Origin: Aldrovandia affinis
Taxonomy: Eukaryota > Chordata > Actinopteri > Notacanthiformes > Halosauridae
Assembly (NCBI GenBank): GCA_029706075.1
Contig: JAINUG010000477.1
Coordinates: 124,001 to 188,000 of the forward strand
Length of the DNA: 64,000 nucleotides
Direction: 5' to 3'
Position 1 is the stretch's first letter; each line of letters begins with the position of its first letter. Below are positions 44,695-55,512 of this stretch, piece by piece. The notes under the pieces were generated by a model. That model searched no databases, was not told where the DNA came from, and saw only the letters and a list, made by a program, of their open reading frames with translations. Position numbers and translations under genes: made by a program.

Positions 44695-45065
44695 TTCAAC
44701 ATTGTTATTTTTACGATTTTACACCGTTTTTCTCCCAATTTGGTAGCCAATTACTCCCGCTGTGCTTCAATCTCCTCCCTCATAGTTCGCTGCTGTAGTC
44801 CTGTGACCGGCAGTAACAATGGCGAAGCACTGCCTCCTCCGAGACAGCACTCATCGTGCTGTCGACTGTACTTCTGGCACCCCAGTACCACTCCTGTGCG
44901 CAGTGAACTGTGTCGGCTTCCCTCCCCCCTCCCTGGGGCGGACAGCCAATTGCCGCCCGGTGGCACTCCCGGCCAGAGCTGACTCTGGCAAGACGGGAAT
45001 CGAACCCGGTCGCCGTGGCCAGCATCGGACGTTGAAACCACTAGACCAAGCAGGAGGCCCCCTAA
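44695..45065 (-). mobile_element. GC-rich tRNA-derived SINE
   Basis: The minus strand begins GGGCCTCCTGCTTGGTCTAG (A box GGTCTAGTGG) and has the B box GGGTTCGATTCCC at about 44994-45006. A GC-rich body follows (CAATTGGCTGTCCGCC). The segment after the B box does not pair with the 5' end, so it is not a functional tRNA. It is inserted in the CR1 remnant and absent from the ZNF-4-side copy. Confidence 0.8.
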
Positions 45066-45440
45066 TGAAATTATTTGAACAATGAGCCTCGTGGTATCTT
45101 TGTGGAACCATTTGTAGCCTCCTCAAAGAACTCCAAGAGGTTTTTAGGCATGAAGAAAATGTTTGCCATCTGTTAAAATACTATTATATTTCAGGAATAA
45201 TTCCAACTTGTCCCTCATAATACTACCCAGTATTTTACATGAGATGCAGGTTAAACTGACAGTAGTTCCCTGGGTCAGTACAGTCCCCCTTTTTATATAT
45301 TGGAATTATACTACCTTGCTTCCAGGCATCTTGTCTTACTTTCCTCATCTCTGACTATGTTCAAGGCTGTAAGGCAGCCTGAGTGGGTGAAAAGCTAATA
45401 TTCACAAGCTCATCGTATTTGACACACCTATTCACCTACA
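45066..45440 (-). mobile_element. CR1 remnant 3' of ZNF-3
   Basis: Same family and position as 57000-57260 (ZNF-4 side) and, inverted, 4870-5160 (ZNF-1 side): CCCTGGGTCAGTACAGTCCC, ATATATTGGAATTATACTAC. No open frame is supported. Confidence 0.75.
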
Positions 45441-45611
45441 TCAGTAACGAGTCCTGTGTTTTTCAAAAGTGTAAGTGAGTACAGGTGGGTGGAGCTTTTA
45501 TACTGAGTAAACAAGCAGATCTGCTTCAGGTGTGCTGCCTCGGGCTGGGCATGCCACAGTTCCAGGCGGCTAAGAACTGGAGCCAACGAGCTGGAAGACA
45601 CAGCACATGGA

Positions 45612-47996
45612 TCACCCCACCCCTGGTTCTGCTTTAGGGTGCTTGCTTTTGTGAATCCGCTGGTGTCTCTTCAGATTACCAGCATGACTGAAATTCTTCC
45701 CACACTGGGAGCAGTGGTATGGGCGCTCCCCTGTGTGAGTTCGCTGGTGTAGCATCAGTGAACTTGACAGAGTGAAACTCTTCCCACATTGGGAGCAGGG
45801 GTATGGGCGCTCCCCTGTATGAGTTCGCTGGTGTTGTGTCAGTGAACTTGACCAAATGAAACTCTTCCCACACTGGGAGCAGTGGTACGGGCGCTCCCCT
45901 GTATGGACTTTCTGATGTCGCTTCAGTGCAGTTGACCAAGTGAAACTCTTCCCACATTGGGAGCAGTGGTATGGATGCTCCCCTGTGTGAATCCGTTGGT
46001 GTTTTTTTAAATAATTTAAAGTGCTGAAACTCTTCCCACACTCGGAGCAATGGTACGTGCACTCCCCTGTGTGAATCCGCTGGTGGTTCTTCAGATTACC
46101 AACTTGACTGAAACTCTTCCCACACTGGGAGCAGTGGTACAGACGCTCCCCTGTGTGAATCCGCTGGTGTTTCTTCAGATTACCAACTTGACTGAAACTC
46201 TTCCCACACTGGGAGCAGTGGTGCGGACGCTCCCCTGTATGGATTTGCTGGTGTTGTCTCAGGTGCTGCAATGTGTGGAAACTCTTCCCACATTGGAAGC
46301 AGTGGTACGGGCGCTCCCCTGTATGGACTTGCTGGTGTCTCTTCATATGCTGCAATGTCATGAAACTCTTCCCACATTGGGAGCAGGGGTACGGACGCTC
46401 CCCATGAATTTGCTGGTGTTTTTTCAGCAAGGGCTCAGATCTGAACCTTATCCCACACTGGGAGCATGTGTGGGGCCCTGGAGTGCCTGTGTGTGACTGT
46501 GTTGGGGTGGGGAGAGTCTTAGGGGAGGTGGGGTGCTGATGTGTGCTGCTGGGAGGCAGTGGGCTCTCTTCTCCGTTTCCTCCAGACCTCAGACTCCTGC
46601 TGTACTCCTCTGGGTGAACCCTCTCAATGTGCTGGTGAAGTTTCACTTCCTCCATGTGCACGAATGGGCAATGGGAGCAGGTAAACACCTGACACGACAC
46701 CTCAGAAAGGTGTCCTGAGGAGAGAGAAGGCATAAAGGAGATAATATACTTTTTGGAAATATACAAGTAAACAGGTGCTGATAAACACAACCGTAATTGA
46801 AAGAAAGTAGAAATGGATACAATGCTAATGACTAAACAACAAAAGTGAGGATTTATATTAGAAGTAATACACTGGCCCTCCAGACCAATCTCCTCCCTAT
46901 TTCAGGGTTCCCCTATACACAAAGGTCAAATCAGTCAAATAGGCACCTCAGTGATAAAGCAGAAACCATCTCAATATTGCTTTCATACATGTCCAATAAT
47001 GGTGCGCAAGGACTGTTGTCTTGTTTCTTGTTATTAAATGTTCTGCATTGCCACCAGCTAACCCTCTGCAGATCTATGCTAGACTTCCCTTTCTTCTGTT
47101 TGTAAATGATTACAGCCCCTTTCTATTGGCTGACAATGCCATGACTGGAATTAGCGATGTCTAGGCCAAAGGGCTCAGCCTGTAGTCAGAGAAAATGATT
47201 AGCAGGGATCTTAACCTGTGCTTTGGTTCCTGGGGGTGATGACAGGAGAGCTACAGGAGGCTTCAGCACAGCTCCTGTAAAAGGCACATTATTTTGTGTA
47301 ACACCCGACAGCAATTAGGAGAAGAAACACTGTCCATTTTACAATTGATTCTTACCCGTTCATTGATGAAGCTTTCAGGGGTCTTTCCAATTGGCTAATC
47401 ATCTTCCTCTTCCGGGTCACGACCTGCCCCTTCCGCCCCAGTGACCTCATCCTCACTGGTGAGAGCTCATGCAGTCTCATTGGACATCTTGTTCCCTGGT
47501 CTCTTTTGTTGGACAGGGAATGTGGAAGTGATGACACAGGAACTGAGATATTTGTGAATTGAAGTCGGCGAATCAGCACTCTCGGCTGTTTTAGCAATAA
47601 GGACATGACAAGAGTGCACAGTTCCCCTTCCTGTTGCCCACATTCTGATTTTACTCCATCTCTCTCCTGTTCAACCCTTTCTTTTTCTTGCTCCCTCCAA
47701 AGTCCCTCTTCATCTCTCACACCTTCCTCCCTCTCCATTTTCACACTCACACACCTCTCTCCTTCCTCCTCCTTCATGTTGAACAGTATGTCTTTTTCCT
47801 CCCTGCTCATCCCATATCCAGTCTTCCTCTCTTTCCTCTCCTCTGTGTTTTCACTTGTGTTCAGACTTGATCTTGGCTCCACCCCTGTATAATCTGTGCT
47901 GTCCATCACAGATTCTTCCTTCATGTCTTCATAAGGGCATGACAATTGTGGGCAGCTCCTCCCCTTCCTGTTGTCTGCATTCTGATTATACTCCAT
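45612..47996 (-). CDS. ZNF-3: C2H2 poly-zinc-finger protein, 3 coding exons, 600 aa
   Basis: Model on the minus strand: exons 47996-47356, 47274-47216 and 46714-45612. Lengths 641 + 59 + 1103 = 601 codons with stop. Phases 2 and 1 match ZNF-1. The N-terminal exon has the same acidic domain ([20 protein letters not shown], then [18 protein letters not shown]) and both SUMO-type motifs, but lacks about 14 residues (the LNNQMAQTDRR segment) present in ZNF-1. The finger exon has one divergent finger ([14 protein letters not shown]), a Pro-rich linker, and ten tandem fingers. Helix residues -1,2,3,6 are SPLK, TQHR, TQHQ, QGNK, QGNN, TNYK, WTAR, WSSQ, LSSL and HGNR. The linker before finger 2 is GERPY with one residue missing, and one linker reads TGECTY. 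It is the best candidate, with ZNF-1, for a working gene. Target DNA unknown. Confidence 0.87.
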
Positions 47997-48001
47997 TCTT
48001 T

Positions 48002-48367
48002 TCCCCTCTGTCAGTCTGCTTGCATCATTCGCAGGTAGCAGTCTCAGGAGGCTGTTCTAAAAAATTAAAAGGCACCTGAAATTAAAACATTTGGGTTGTA
48101 CTACGAAGGTAGAATTACTTCAGAGAATGTTTTGCACTACATAATGCCTTGGGACAAGATGGGCAAATGGTGTCACAAAGCAGCCGTTTTCACAGACAGA
48201 CGCTTTTTGGCTGACACAACTATTGTTTTGTACTACATCTATAACATTTACTTTCAGAATATATAGTGAGCTAGCTAGCTAGCTGTACTGTCACAAGCTT
48301 GCTTCCGTACGTTTTGGACAGACTTGTGCTACGTGAACCTCAAATTTGATTGGATTTGAGCAGAAAT
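48002..48367 (-). other. Intron 1 of ZNF-3, proximal part
   Basis: Noncoding. The acceptor on the minus strand (TTTTTTAG before AACAGCCTCC) lies at about 48057-48064. The stretch is alignable with 61250-61560 (ZNF-4) and 21650-21940 (ZNF-2). Confidence 0.6.
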
Positions 48368-49063
48368 GATCAGTTGCATGATCCAACTGAAATCTTTTTC
48401 TCGGCATCCATATTCTCTCATTGTGAGCTATATTCTTAGTACAACAGCTATAGTGTGGAATTCAGTCAAAATGTGAAGATATTTGATGCTTTCTTTGAAA
48501 CAGCGAGTAAAAGTCTTGTTGCTGAGTCGATTGCATGTTACGCGTTACAAAGGAATTTGGCGCAAACTAACAAAAACTAAAATCACTCAAAACAATACAC
48601 GTTCACTTTATTCTTATGATACTTGGCATAATAGTAGATTAGCTACATAGTAACTTATGTGGAAAGTACTATTTTCTTTAGTACATTTTTTTGCCAATTT
48701 ATACACTGGATACGTCTTGTACCCCTGGATCATGCAACTGATCCCAAGTGTTCTTTTGGTACCAAATGTTCTTGATTCCTTGGTAAATAACTCCCGAAAT
48801 GTAACATTTTCTTGTACCCTAAACACATATTTTGATCATCAATAGCTGTGGATTGTTGTAGTGGCCCTGAGGAAGAAAATGAATCAACAAAGAGAGAAAG
48901 ACAGAGAGGAAGACAGAGAGGAGAAAAAGCGGCAACAAACACGAGAGAGAGTTCGCAAGTTTGGCGAAAATCGAAAACTTTCCGATGTTTAATTAGTGAC
49001 TTTGTGAAGTTGTCATTTTTTCCTTATGTTACACCTTTGCACCCCTGGAACATGCAACTGATC
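48368..49063. mobile_element. Non-autonomous DNA element with TIR GATCAGTTGCATG and AAAT TSD
   Basis: It starts GATCAGTTGCATGATCC and ends GGAACATGCAACTGATC. It is flanked by AAAT at 48364-48367 and 49064-49067. ZNF-4 at the same point (about 61551) has a single AAAT and no insert. An internal GGATCATGCAACTGATC (48729-48745) is another end of the same element, so the 696-bp insert looks composite. It contains no transposase. The superfamily is not assigned. Confidence 0.8.
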
Positions 49064-49067
49064 AAAT

Positions 49068-50013
49068 CCTTGGCTGAAAACAAGATTTGAGTGAAAACGC
49101 TGTTCATTCTCCTCCATTCCCCGGATGGCTTGTCAAAAGTCTGCCATTTATGTTAACTGGTTGAGTTACGGTACAGAATTATATAATAATTCTGAGTACC
49201 AAGTATTAAGGTCCTAGCAGGAATATTTGACCATCTCTGTTTAGTTTAAAGGCTAAGAAATTGTCCTGTTATCATTTCTACCCTGGCCCAGGTGCAAATA
49301 TGTTAGAGAAACAATGTTTTAAAAGCCATAACTTAGCACTTGAACTTACAGATTAGCATTGCAAACCTGTTTTGTCTCTCTATAAATTGTAGAGGCCACA
49401 ATGCATTCTATTCAGGGCATCATGCAGAATATTTAAATGGGGCAGCAAAAGTAAAACGAGGGTCCAGTTTAGCTAGCTACTAGGATAGGTATCGGTAGCG
49501 AGCTGGCTACGAACATACCGTCATCTGATTTGAACATTAATAACGTGATAGAAATTAAGGTAAATGTAAGTAGGGCATACTCTAACTGCTGGCTTACTAG
49601 TTTATGGTATTAAGCTAATGTGAGCTATTAGCTGTAACCTATTTGAGATAAGGGAGATTTACCGAGCTAGCTTGCTTGCTAGATGCATATTATTTATTAA
49701 TAATGTTAACTAGGCCTACAAAGAAACATCGCCAAAAAAACGAAATGGCAAGTAAATATTGCAGCGGCCAAGATCCGAGTCTAAACGTATGTGTATTGAG
49801 AGACGCAGAATTCCGCGGATAAAATCTACTGTAACTCACTTAATTCTCACCACATTTTCCTTCGATTTGGCTTATTATAAACGTGAGAAATTTCATGTTT
49901 ACTTTTTGATACAGATTTTGAAACACAACATAAGAACACGTCCTACATGAAAATGGAAACACCTCAATGAGCCTCTAACGTATTTGTGGTCGCGCTTTTC
50001 CCAACAATGGCGC
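49068..50013 (-). other. Intron 1 of ZNF-3, middle part
   Basis: Noncoding. It aligns with 61555-62525 of ZNF-4. Short frames shared by both copies (for example 49759-49950 and 62260-62451) differ by residues without preserved function. No gene is claimed. Confidence 0.6.
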
Positions 50014-50218
50014 TGTGATGGCAATCCTAGTCCGGGTGCCAATATGAGCCCGGGGTGATGTAATCCGGGTGAATATCAGTCCGGGGCGATGTAATCGGGT
50101 GATGTCATCGGAATTTTGGACTGCAGTTGCTATGCCAACATGACCTGCTCGCATTCCTGAGTGAGAAAACGCAAAAGAATGTGTCCAAGGTGTCCGGGTG
50201 ATGTAATTTAGCTACGAA

Positions 50219-50755
50219 TAAGATGTACAGCTAAATTAGCTGCCTTGCTACGAACATAATATATGAATTATAATATAGAATTATAGGCTATTATAATGAT
50301 ATAGCCAGCTAGCTACGGACATAATAGTATCCTTTGTCTGTTCAGCTGCACAGTTAAGTTAGCTGTCTTGCTACGAATATAATATATGAATTATAATATA
50401 GAATTATAGGCTATTATAATGATATAGCCAGCTAGCTACGGACATATTAGTATCCTTTGTCTGTTCAGCTGCACAGTTAAGTTAGCTGCCTTGCTACGAA
50501 TATAATATATGAATTATAATATAGAATTATAGGCTATTATAATGATATAGCCAGCTAGCTGCAGACATATTAGTATCCTTTGTCTGTTCAGCTGCACAGT
50601 TAAGTTAGCTGCCTTGCTACGAATATAATATATGAATTATAATATAGAATTATAGGCTATTATAATGATATAGCCAGCTAGCTACGGACATAATAGTATC
50701 CTTTGTCTGTTCAGCTGCACAGTTAAGTTAGCTGCCTAGCTACGAACATAATATA
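50219..50755. repeat. Tandem array of 123-bp units in fold-back element
   Basis: TTCAGCTGCACAGTTAAG recurs at 50341, 50464, 50587 and 50710, exactly 123 bp apart. Each unit includes ATTATAATATAGAATTATAG and AGCCAGCTAGCTACGGACAT. The right arm has the reverse complement at 51581 and 51704, also 123 bp apart. Confidence 0.9.
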
Positions 50756-51225
50756 TGGATCGCCTGCTTAGATGGCTAGTGAAATACTTGCTAGTAAAAT
50801 AAAAATCGTGATAACAGATAACCTTTATCATTTCCTTTTTGTATAGGAGCTGTGCTTATATTGTTAATTGTTTTCGATTTTACATTGTGTTAGTGATGCT
50901 AGGGGGAGTTCGCTGTTTCACACATAATAATAATAGATATATCATGTAGCCTTCGCGTTTAATGTATGTAAATGCTAGCTAACGTCACCGACAGTGTTTA
51001 TGCTCAACTCATGTGGGTAACGTTACAAGAGTTAATTTCACAGATAACAGGCCATAACGTGGGATGGACTAGTTAGCTATATTAACTTACTGTAGTACCC
51101 ACCAGACTAGTTGATTTCTTTCACACACACACCATCATTTTAAACCTTGCAGTGTTATTTGTTGTATACATAGCAAGCTAGTCCATCCCACAATTGGATA
51201 TGAATATAATAATAATAATATATGC

Positions 51226-51290
51226 CATTTAGCAGACGCTTTTATCCAAAGCGACTTACAGTAGTGAATGCATACATTTTCAGTATACAT
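51226..51290 (-). mobile_element. SINE tail fragment inside fold-back element
   Basis: GCCATTTAGCAGACGCTTTT and AAGCGACTTACAGTAGTG, the same fragment as at 31951. It interrupts the inverted symmetry of the right arm, so it inserted later. Confidence 0.75.
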
Positions 51291-52042
51291 TTTCACATCC
51301 ATATAATCTATGGATGTGTCCAGGTGTTCAGGAATGTCAGGATATATGATATATCTATTATTATTATGTGTGAAACAGTGAACTTCCCCCACCCCCCCCA
51401 CTAGCACCACTAACACAATGTAAAATCTAAAACAATTAACAATATAAGCACAGCTCCTATACAAAAAGGAAATGATAATGGTGTTATCACGATTTTTATT
51501 TTACTAGCAAATATTTCACTAGCCATCTAAGCAGGCGATCCAAATATTATGTTCGTAGCTAGGCAGCGAACTTAACTGTGCAGCTGAACAGACAAAGGAT
51601 ACTATTATGTCCGTAGCTAGCTGGCTATATCATTATAATAGCCTATAATTCTATATTATAATTCATATATTATATTCGTAGCAAGGCAGCTAACTCAACT
51701 GTGCAGCTGAACAGACAAAGGATACTATTATGTCCGTAGCTAGCTGGCTATATCATTATAATAGCCTATAATTCTATATTATAATTCATATATTATGTTC
51801 GTAGCAAGGCAGCTAACTTAGCTGTACATCTTATTCGTAGCTAAATTACATCACCCGGACACCCCTGACACATTCTTTTGCGTTTTCTCACTCAGGAATG
51901 CGAGCAGGTCATGTTGGCATAGCAACTGCAGTCCAAAATTCCGATGACATCACCCGATGACATCACCCCGGACTGATATTCACCCGGATTACATCACCCC
52001 GGGCTCATATTGGCACCCGGACTGATATTGCCGTGACAGCGC

Positions 52043-53089
52043 CGTCAAGCTAAAGCAACCAGAGGATTTCACAACTTTCCCTAAGACAGGCAGCTAAGGA
52101 GTACATGGGGATTCAGGCCCCAGTCTTACCAGCTGAGACTGCCAGCAAGCTAGATAAGCAAAGGTTAGCTAGCTAAACTAATATATGCAGCTTGTGTTGC
52201 TGTATTATACATAGATTTTGTGTTTTGCTATTGGCGTCCCGTTAACCCGGTAAGCCGTAATATAATGAACGTTAGCTACACATTTAGCCTGCAGTCTACT
52301 TTATCCTAGTAAATCTCTTGCTTGCCAGTAGTCTGAGCTACCTTGCTGTAGTAGGCTACGTAGCTAACTGTCTTGCTATTCTTAACTTTCTAATGTACAA
52401 ACAGAAAATGTTAGCAGTCGTTACAAAATGTTGGAAGATGAATCGATTGCAGAATAAAACCTCAAGGTGGATAGCACGCAGCTAACGTTCGGACACGGCT
52501 AACAGCTCAGCGCACTGGCTAGGAAGCGAACGTTACCTTAAAAATGGCAGATAAACCTCCTAAAAAATCATCTGTATTCCTTTATCTAGCTTAGTAAGTT
52601 TTGTTTTTCAATGTGTTTAAATATTATGAACAACGTCAGTCGTGGAAAATAGCCAGGAATTGGAGGAAAAGCCTGTTCTGTAGCCATGTTCAGTATCTGA
52701 CCACATTGGAAAGCTAAACAGAAGCAACTCCACCTGCATTCTCTCTAAAAACCCCTAACTAATATGGTGCTGTGATATAGGCCTGTGGCCTCCATGCGGT
52801 CACACCAGTAACCAATGATGGGCGCAGACAAAGTAAACTTCTGGAAAACTTGCTACTCATGTCAAAGACATTACTATTCATCTATATGTTGGTTTATAAA
52901 GCACTTGGAAGTTAGGTACTTGATCGGCTATAGTATTACAACTAAAATATATAGCTATACAACACCTTTTAAGTACCTAGCCACCTTACTTATTGGAACC
53001 CTAAGTGCATAATCAAGGACCTAACGCCGCTGGATATATTCGCTGCTCCGTTGTGCAAACACTGCATGCAAAGATATAATCATACTCAC
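52043..53089 (-). other. Intron 1 of ZNF-3, distal part
   Basis: Noncoding, collinear with 62530-63500 of ZNF-4 at high identity. No supported gene. A segment near 52750-52840 in ZNF-3 is missing from ZNF-4. Confidence 0.6.
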
Positions 53090-53679
53090 CCCTGGGTTCC
53101 CGGTTTCCATGTAACTTAAAACACTGCAGCCTGAATTGTACTTGATTCGGCATTCACAGCGATCACGGTCTCGCGAGGCCATACATTACATTTACATTTT
53201 AAGCATTTAGCAGACGCTCTTATCCAGAGCGACTTACAAGATGTGCATTAATACAAGGTGAGAACAATCAAAGTTAGCGTACAAGATCAGTGCAGTAAAA
53301 CGGCAAAAGACATCATTGCAGGCATCTGCGTATCATACCTGTAACATTGGGAAAGAAAAGGTTAGTGGTTTTTTTTTTTTTTTGAACAAGTAAACAGTGG
53401 TGATGACAGATTGACTAGATGGACAGTGTTCAGTGGTAGTGGAGTCTGAAGAGGTGGGTTTTGAGTCTCTTGCGGAAGATTGGAAGTGATTCCGCAGTCC
53501 TGACCGATTGCGGGAGGTCGTTCCACCAACGAGGGACCAGGACTAATATGGTTTGGAGACACTGGAGGGTGCATTCCGTTTGTTTGTAGATATCTGCTCG
53601 CATCTCTTACTCGATTCCACAATTAAATGTCACGAGGAAAATAATGTGTTTTATTAAACGGAAAGTCCTTGTTCCTTCA
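53090..53679 (-). other. Probable 5' noncoding exon of ZNF-3, enlarged by an L2 insertion
   Basis: The exon end is conserved on the minus strand (AACCCAGGG with donor GTGAGT at 53089-53084). Relative to ZNF-2 and ZNF-4 the exon contains an extra 357 bp of L2 sequence (53185-53541). If transcribed from the conserved core, the 5' UTR would carry that LINE piece in sense. Confidence 0.5.
53185..53541 (-). mobile_element. L2-type LINE 3' end in 5' exon of ZNF-3
   Basis: The tail (minus strand GTAAGTCGCTCTGGATAAG) and body are nearly the same as 20848-21240. ZNF-4 at this site reads CCATACTAATATGG without an insert. A duplicated AC at most is visible as a target repeat. Confidence 0.85.
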
Positions 53680-53702
53680 GGCGCCATCTTGTACTGACGT
53701 CA
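53680..53702 (-). promoter_or_regulatory. Promoter core of ZNF-3: CRE plus YY1-type element
   Basis: The minus strand reads TGACGTCA (53702-53695), then CAAGATGGCGCC (53691-53680), identical in order and spacing to ZNF-2. Confidence 0.6.
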
Positions 53703-54122
53703 CGCTTTTAGTGACGTTGGCGACGAGGACAGACGCTTCCTTCTCCAGGTCAACCTGGAACACATGAAATGCAACAGGCGCGCAGATGTGTGTGTGTCAC
53801 TGTAAATACCAGGGTATTAACAATGTTAATGTTCATAATGAATCAGTTATAGTTCATCTAAGAATCGTATGGTTCATAAGATGAACGTGTTGTGTCTGTA
53901 CTTTAGTTCAGTACTAATATATAGGTAGCTAGTATCATTTGTTCAACACGGTATAAAATGAACCAGCTTCAGGAAAGATTGGCTGAAGAAGTTTCAAGGT
54001 TCAGGAGTTTCCCTGCTTTTATGAAAACTTTACCAACCTTGTTCAATACATTGACACCTACTAGTGTACAGAAGTGTAAGGACACCATGTTGCATAGGCT
54101 GCGCATAACCTTTGCAGAGGTA
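53703..54122. other. Upstream flank of ZNF-3 promoter
   Basis: Noncoding, the inverted counterpart of 20037-20434. No feature other than this homology is seen. Confidence 0.6.
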
Positions 54123-54295
54123 TACACTACTGGTCAAAAGTTTTAGAACACCCCAATTTTCCAGTTTTTACTTAAATTTAAGCAGTTCAAGTCCAGTGAA
54201 TAACCTGAAATGGTACAAAGGTAAGTAGTAAACTGCCAGAGGTAAAAAAATTAAAAATAAAGTTTATCAAAAACTGAAAAGTTCTAAAGTTCTCA
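54123..54295. mobile_element. Tc1/mariner terminal fragment
   Basis: It begins TACACTACTGGTCAAAAG, the outer end of a fish Tc1-type inverted repeat, and is the inverted counterpart of 19864-20036. It is cut off at 54295 by the element that follows. Confidence 0.75.
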
Positions 54296-54631
54296 CCCTG
54301 CGTTTTAACAGCCGGCGATTCTAAGCGATTAAATCTCCCAGTGGGCGTTCACCCCGTGTGTTGTCATGCTTGAATGGCCTCCTCAAAGTGGTTCCGACGT
54401 GCTTACGAAATTTTAGCATGGTAAACAAATAGTTCATCAGTGCTTATAATGTTTATGCTCATGGAGGGAGAATCTTTATTATAAATATTAGTTGGCTAGC
54501 AGTATTGTTCCCTTCAACCATGAATATATAGTATGGGGATACTGCAGACCGCTGTTATCAGTTTGTCGTCATCCATGTTGACGTGTCGGAACTAGGAACC
54601 AAATTTTGGTGTGTTGTGTTAAAACGCAGGG
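54296..54631. mobile_element. MITE with 15-bp perfect TIR
   Basis: CCCTGCGTTTTAACA at 54296-54310 is the exact reverse complement of TGTTAAAACGCAGGG at 54617-54631. The ZNF-2 counterpart (about 19855-19865) lacks the element. The flanks show no clear target duplication. No coding frame. Confidence 0.75.
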
Positions 54632-54880
54632 TTAGGATCTCCACCTGTCTCTCCTTCCTCCTCTGTGCCCTCACTCTCCAATGCTCTTCCTGCTCTTTCT
54701 CTCTCCACACCTACTTATCACCCCCTACACCCCAGCCAGACCCCCTTTGCTCTACCTCCTCTGGCAAACTGACTGTCCCATCCCTCCGGGAGCCTGGCAG
54801 CCGCTCCTCGCGGTCTCGCCTCTTCTCTGTCCTGACCCCTCGGTGGTGACCACTCTCCGCGGTATTGGTCAAATCAAAAT
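54632..54880 (+). mobile_element. L2-type LINE fragment, end of ORF2
   Basis: The forward frame reads LTVPSLREPGSRSSRSRLF and SVLTPRW before a stop, the C-terminal end of L2-type ORF2. It is the inverted counterpart of the 5' part of 19288-19857. The remaining tail is missing on the right. Confidence 0.75.
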
Positions 54881-55288
54881 ACCCAGTCACTGCCAATTTG
54901 TGGAAAATAACATGATTTTATTGGCTGCGAGGCTGCGGCCTAGCTCCCATTAGATTGATGGACACTGAGACGTGTATGTTGCTATTTTTAGGTGGGTATA
55001 CGGTAAATCCCTCTCCTCAGAGTTGGGTATACACCGTGTACCTGCGTATACGCACCACTGCCTGTAAGACATTGCTCCATGCGTAGTAATGTGTGTTTGT
55101 TTACCCTGTTATACCAACACAAATGTTTTTGCGTGTTATTTTGTTTATAGTTGGCATAGGTCAACATTTATTTTTTGTTATAATTGTTTGATATGTTTTT
55201 TAGAAGTGTACAGCTAGCTAGCTATAAATATTTAATGTTAATCTGTTGTTCTCTCAAATGCACATATTTTATGCTTTGTGAAACAAAG
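54881..55288. other. Noncoding spacer
   Basis: No recognisable gene or repeat. Confidence 0.5.
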
Positions 55289-55512
55289 GGTGGCAGTGTA
55301 GTGTAATGGTTAGGGAACTGGTCTTGTAACTCATGAGGTTGCAGGTTCAATTCCCAGGTGGGGCACTGCTGTTGTACCCTTGAGCAAGGTACTTAACCTG
55401 AATTGCTTCAGTAAAATATCCAGCTGTATAAATGGATTGTATGTAAAGAAATGTAAAGTGTGTAAGTCGCTCTGGATAAGGGCGTCTGCTAAATGCCCAA
55501 AATGAAAATGTA
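55289..55512 (+). mobile_element. tRNA-derived SINE, best-preserved copy
   Basis: 5' GGTGGCAGTGTAGTGTAATG (A-box region), B box GGTTCAATTCC near 55344-55354, body CTGCTGTTGTACCCTTGAGC, tail GTAAGTCGCTCTGGATAAGG with CGTCTGCTAAATGCC. Same family as 573-790. Confidence 0.85.

Larger units (their letters stand above)
50014..52038. mobile_element. 2-kb fold-back DNA element with 123-bp tandem repeats
   Basis: Ends TGTGATGGCAAT ... ATTGCCGTGACA, flanked by GCGC at 50010-50013 and 52039-52042. ZNF-4 has the uninterrupted site AATGGCGCCGTC at about 62522-62533. The two arms, each roughly 0.9 kb, are imperfect inverted copies meeting near 51080-51170 (GGGATGGACTAG / CTAGTCCATCCC). The left arm has four 123-bp repeat units, the right arm two. 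The right arm also carries a SINE fragment. No transposase is present. The superfamily is unknown. Confidence 0.85.

Noticed and set aside
44990-45062. Possible tRNA gene (A box GGTCTAGTGG, B box GGGTTCGATTCCC)
   Set aside because: The acceptor arms do not pair and the sequence continues into a SINE body.
46050-46496. Antisense frames over the finger exons (also 58517-58990 and 59018-59332)
   Set aside because: Complement of the repeated finger codons; the LPCVNPL-type repeats mirror the linker and helix codons.
48848-49090. Glu/Arg-rich frame inside the small DNA element
   Set aside because: Purine-rich low complexity within a non-autonomous element; no domain or second copy to compare.
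49759-49950. Short frame conserved at 62260-62451
   Set aside because: Lies in duplicated intron sequence. Conservation follows from the duplication, and differences do not favour coding.
50219-51840. Regularly spaced repeats resembling a CRISPR array
   Set aside because: Contiguous 123-bp tandem units without spacers, inside a eukaryotic fold-back element.
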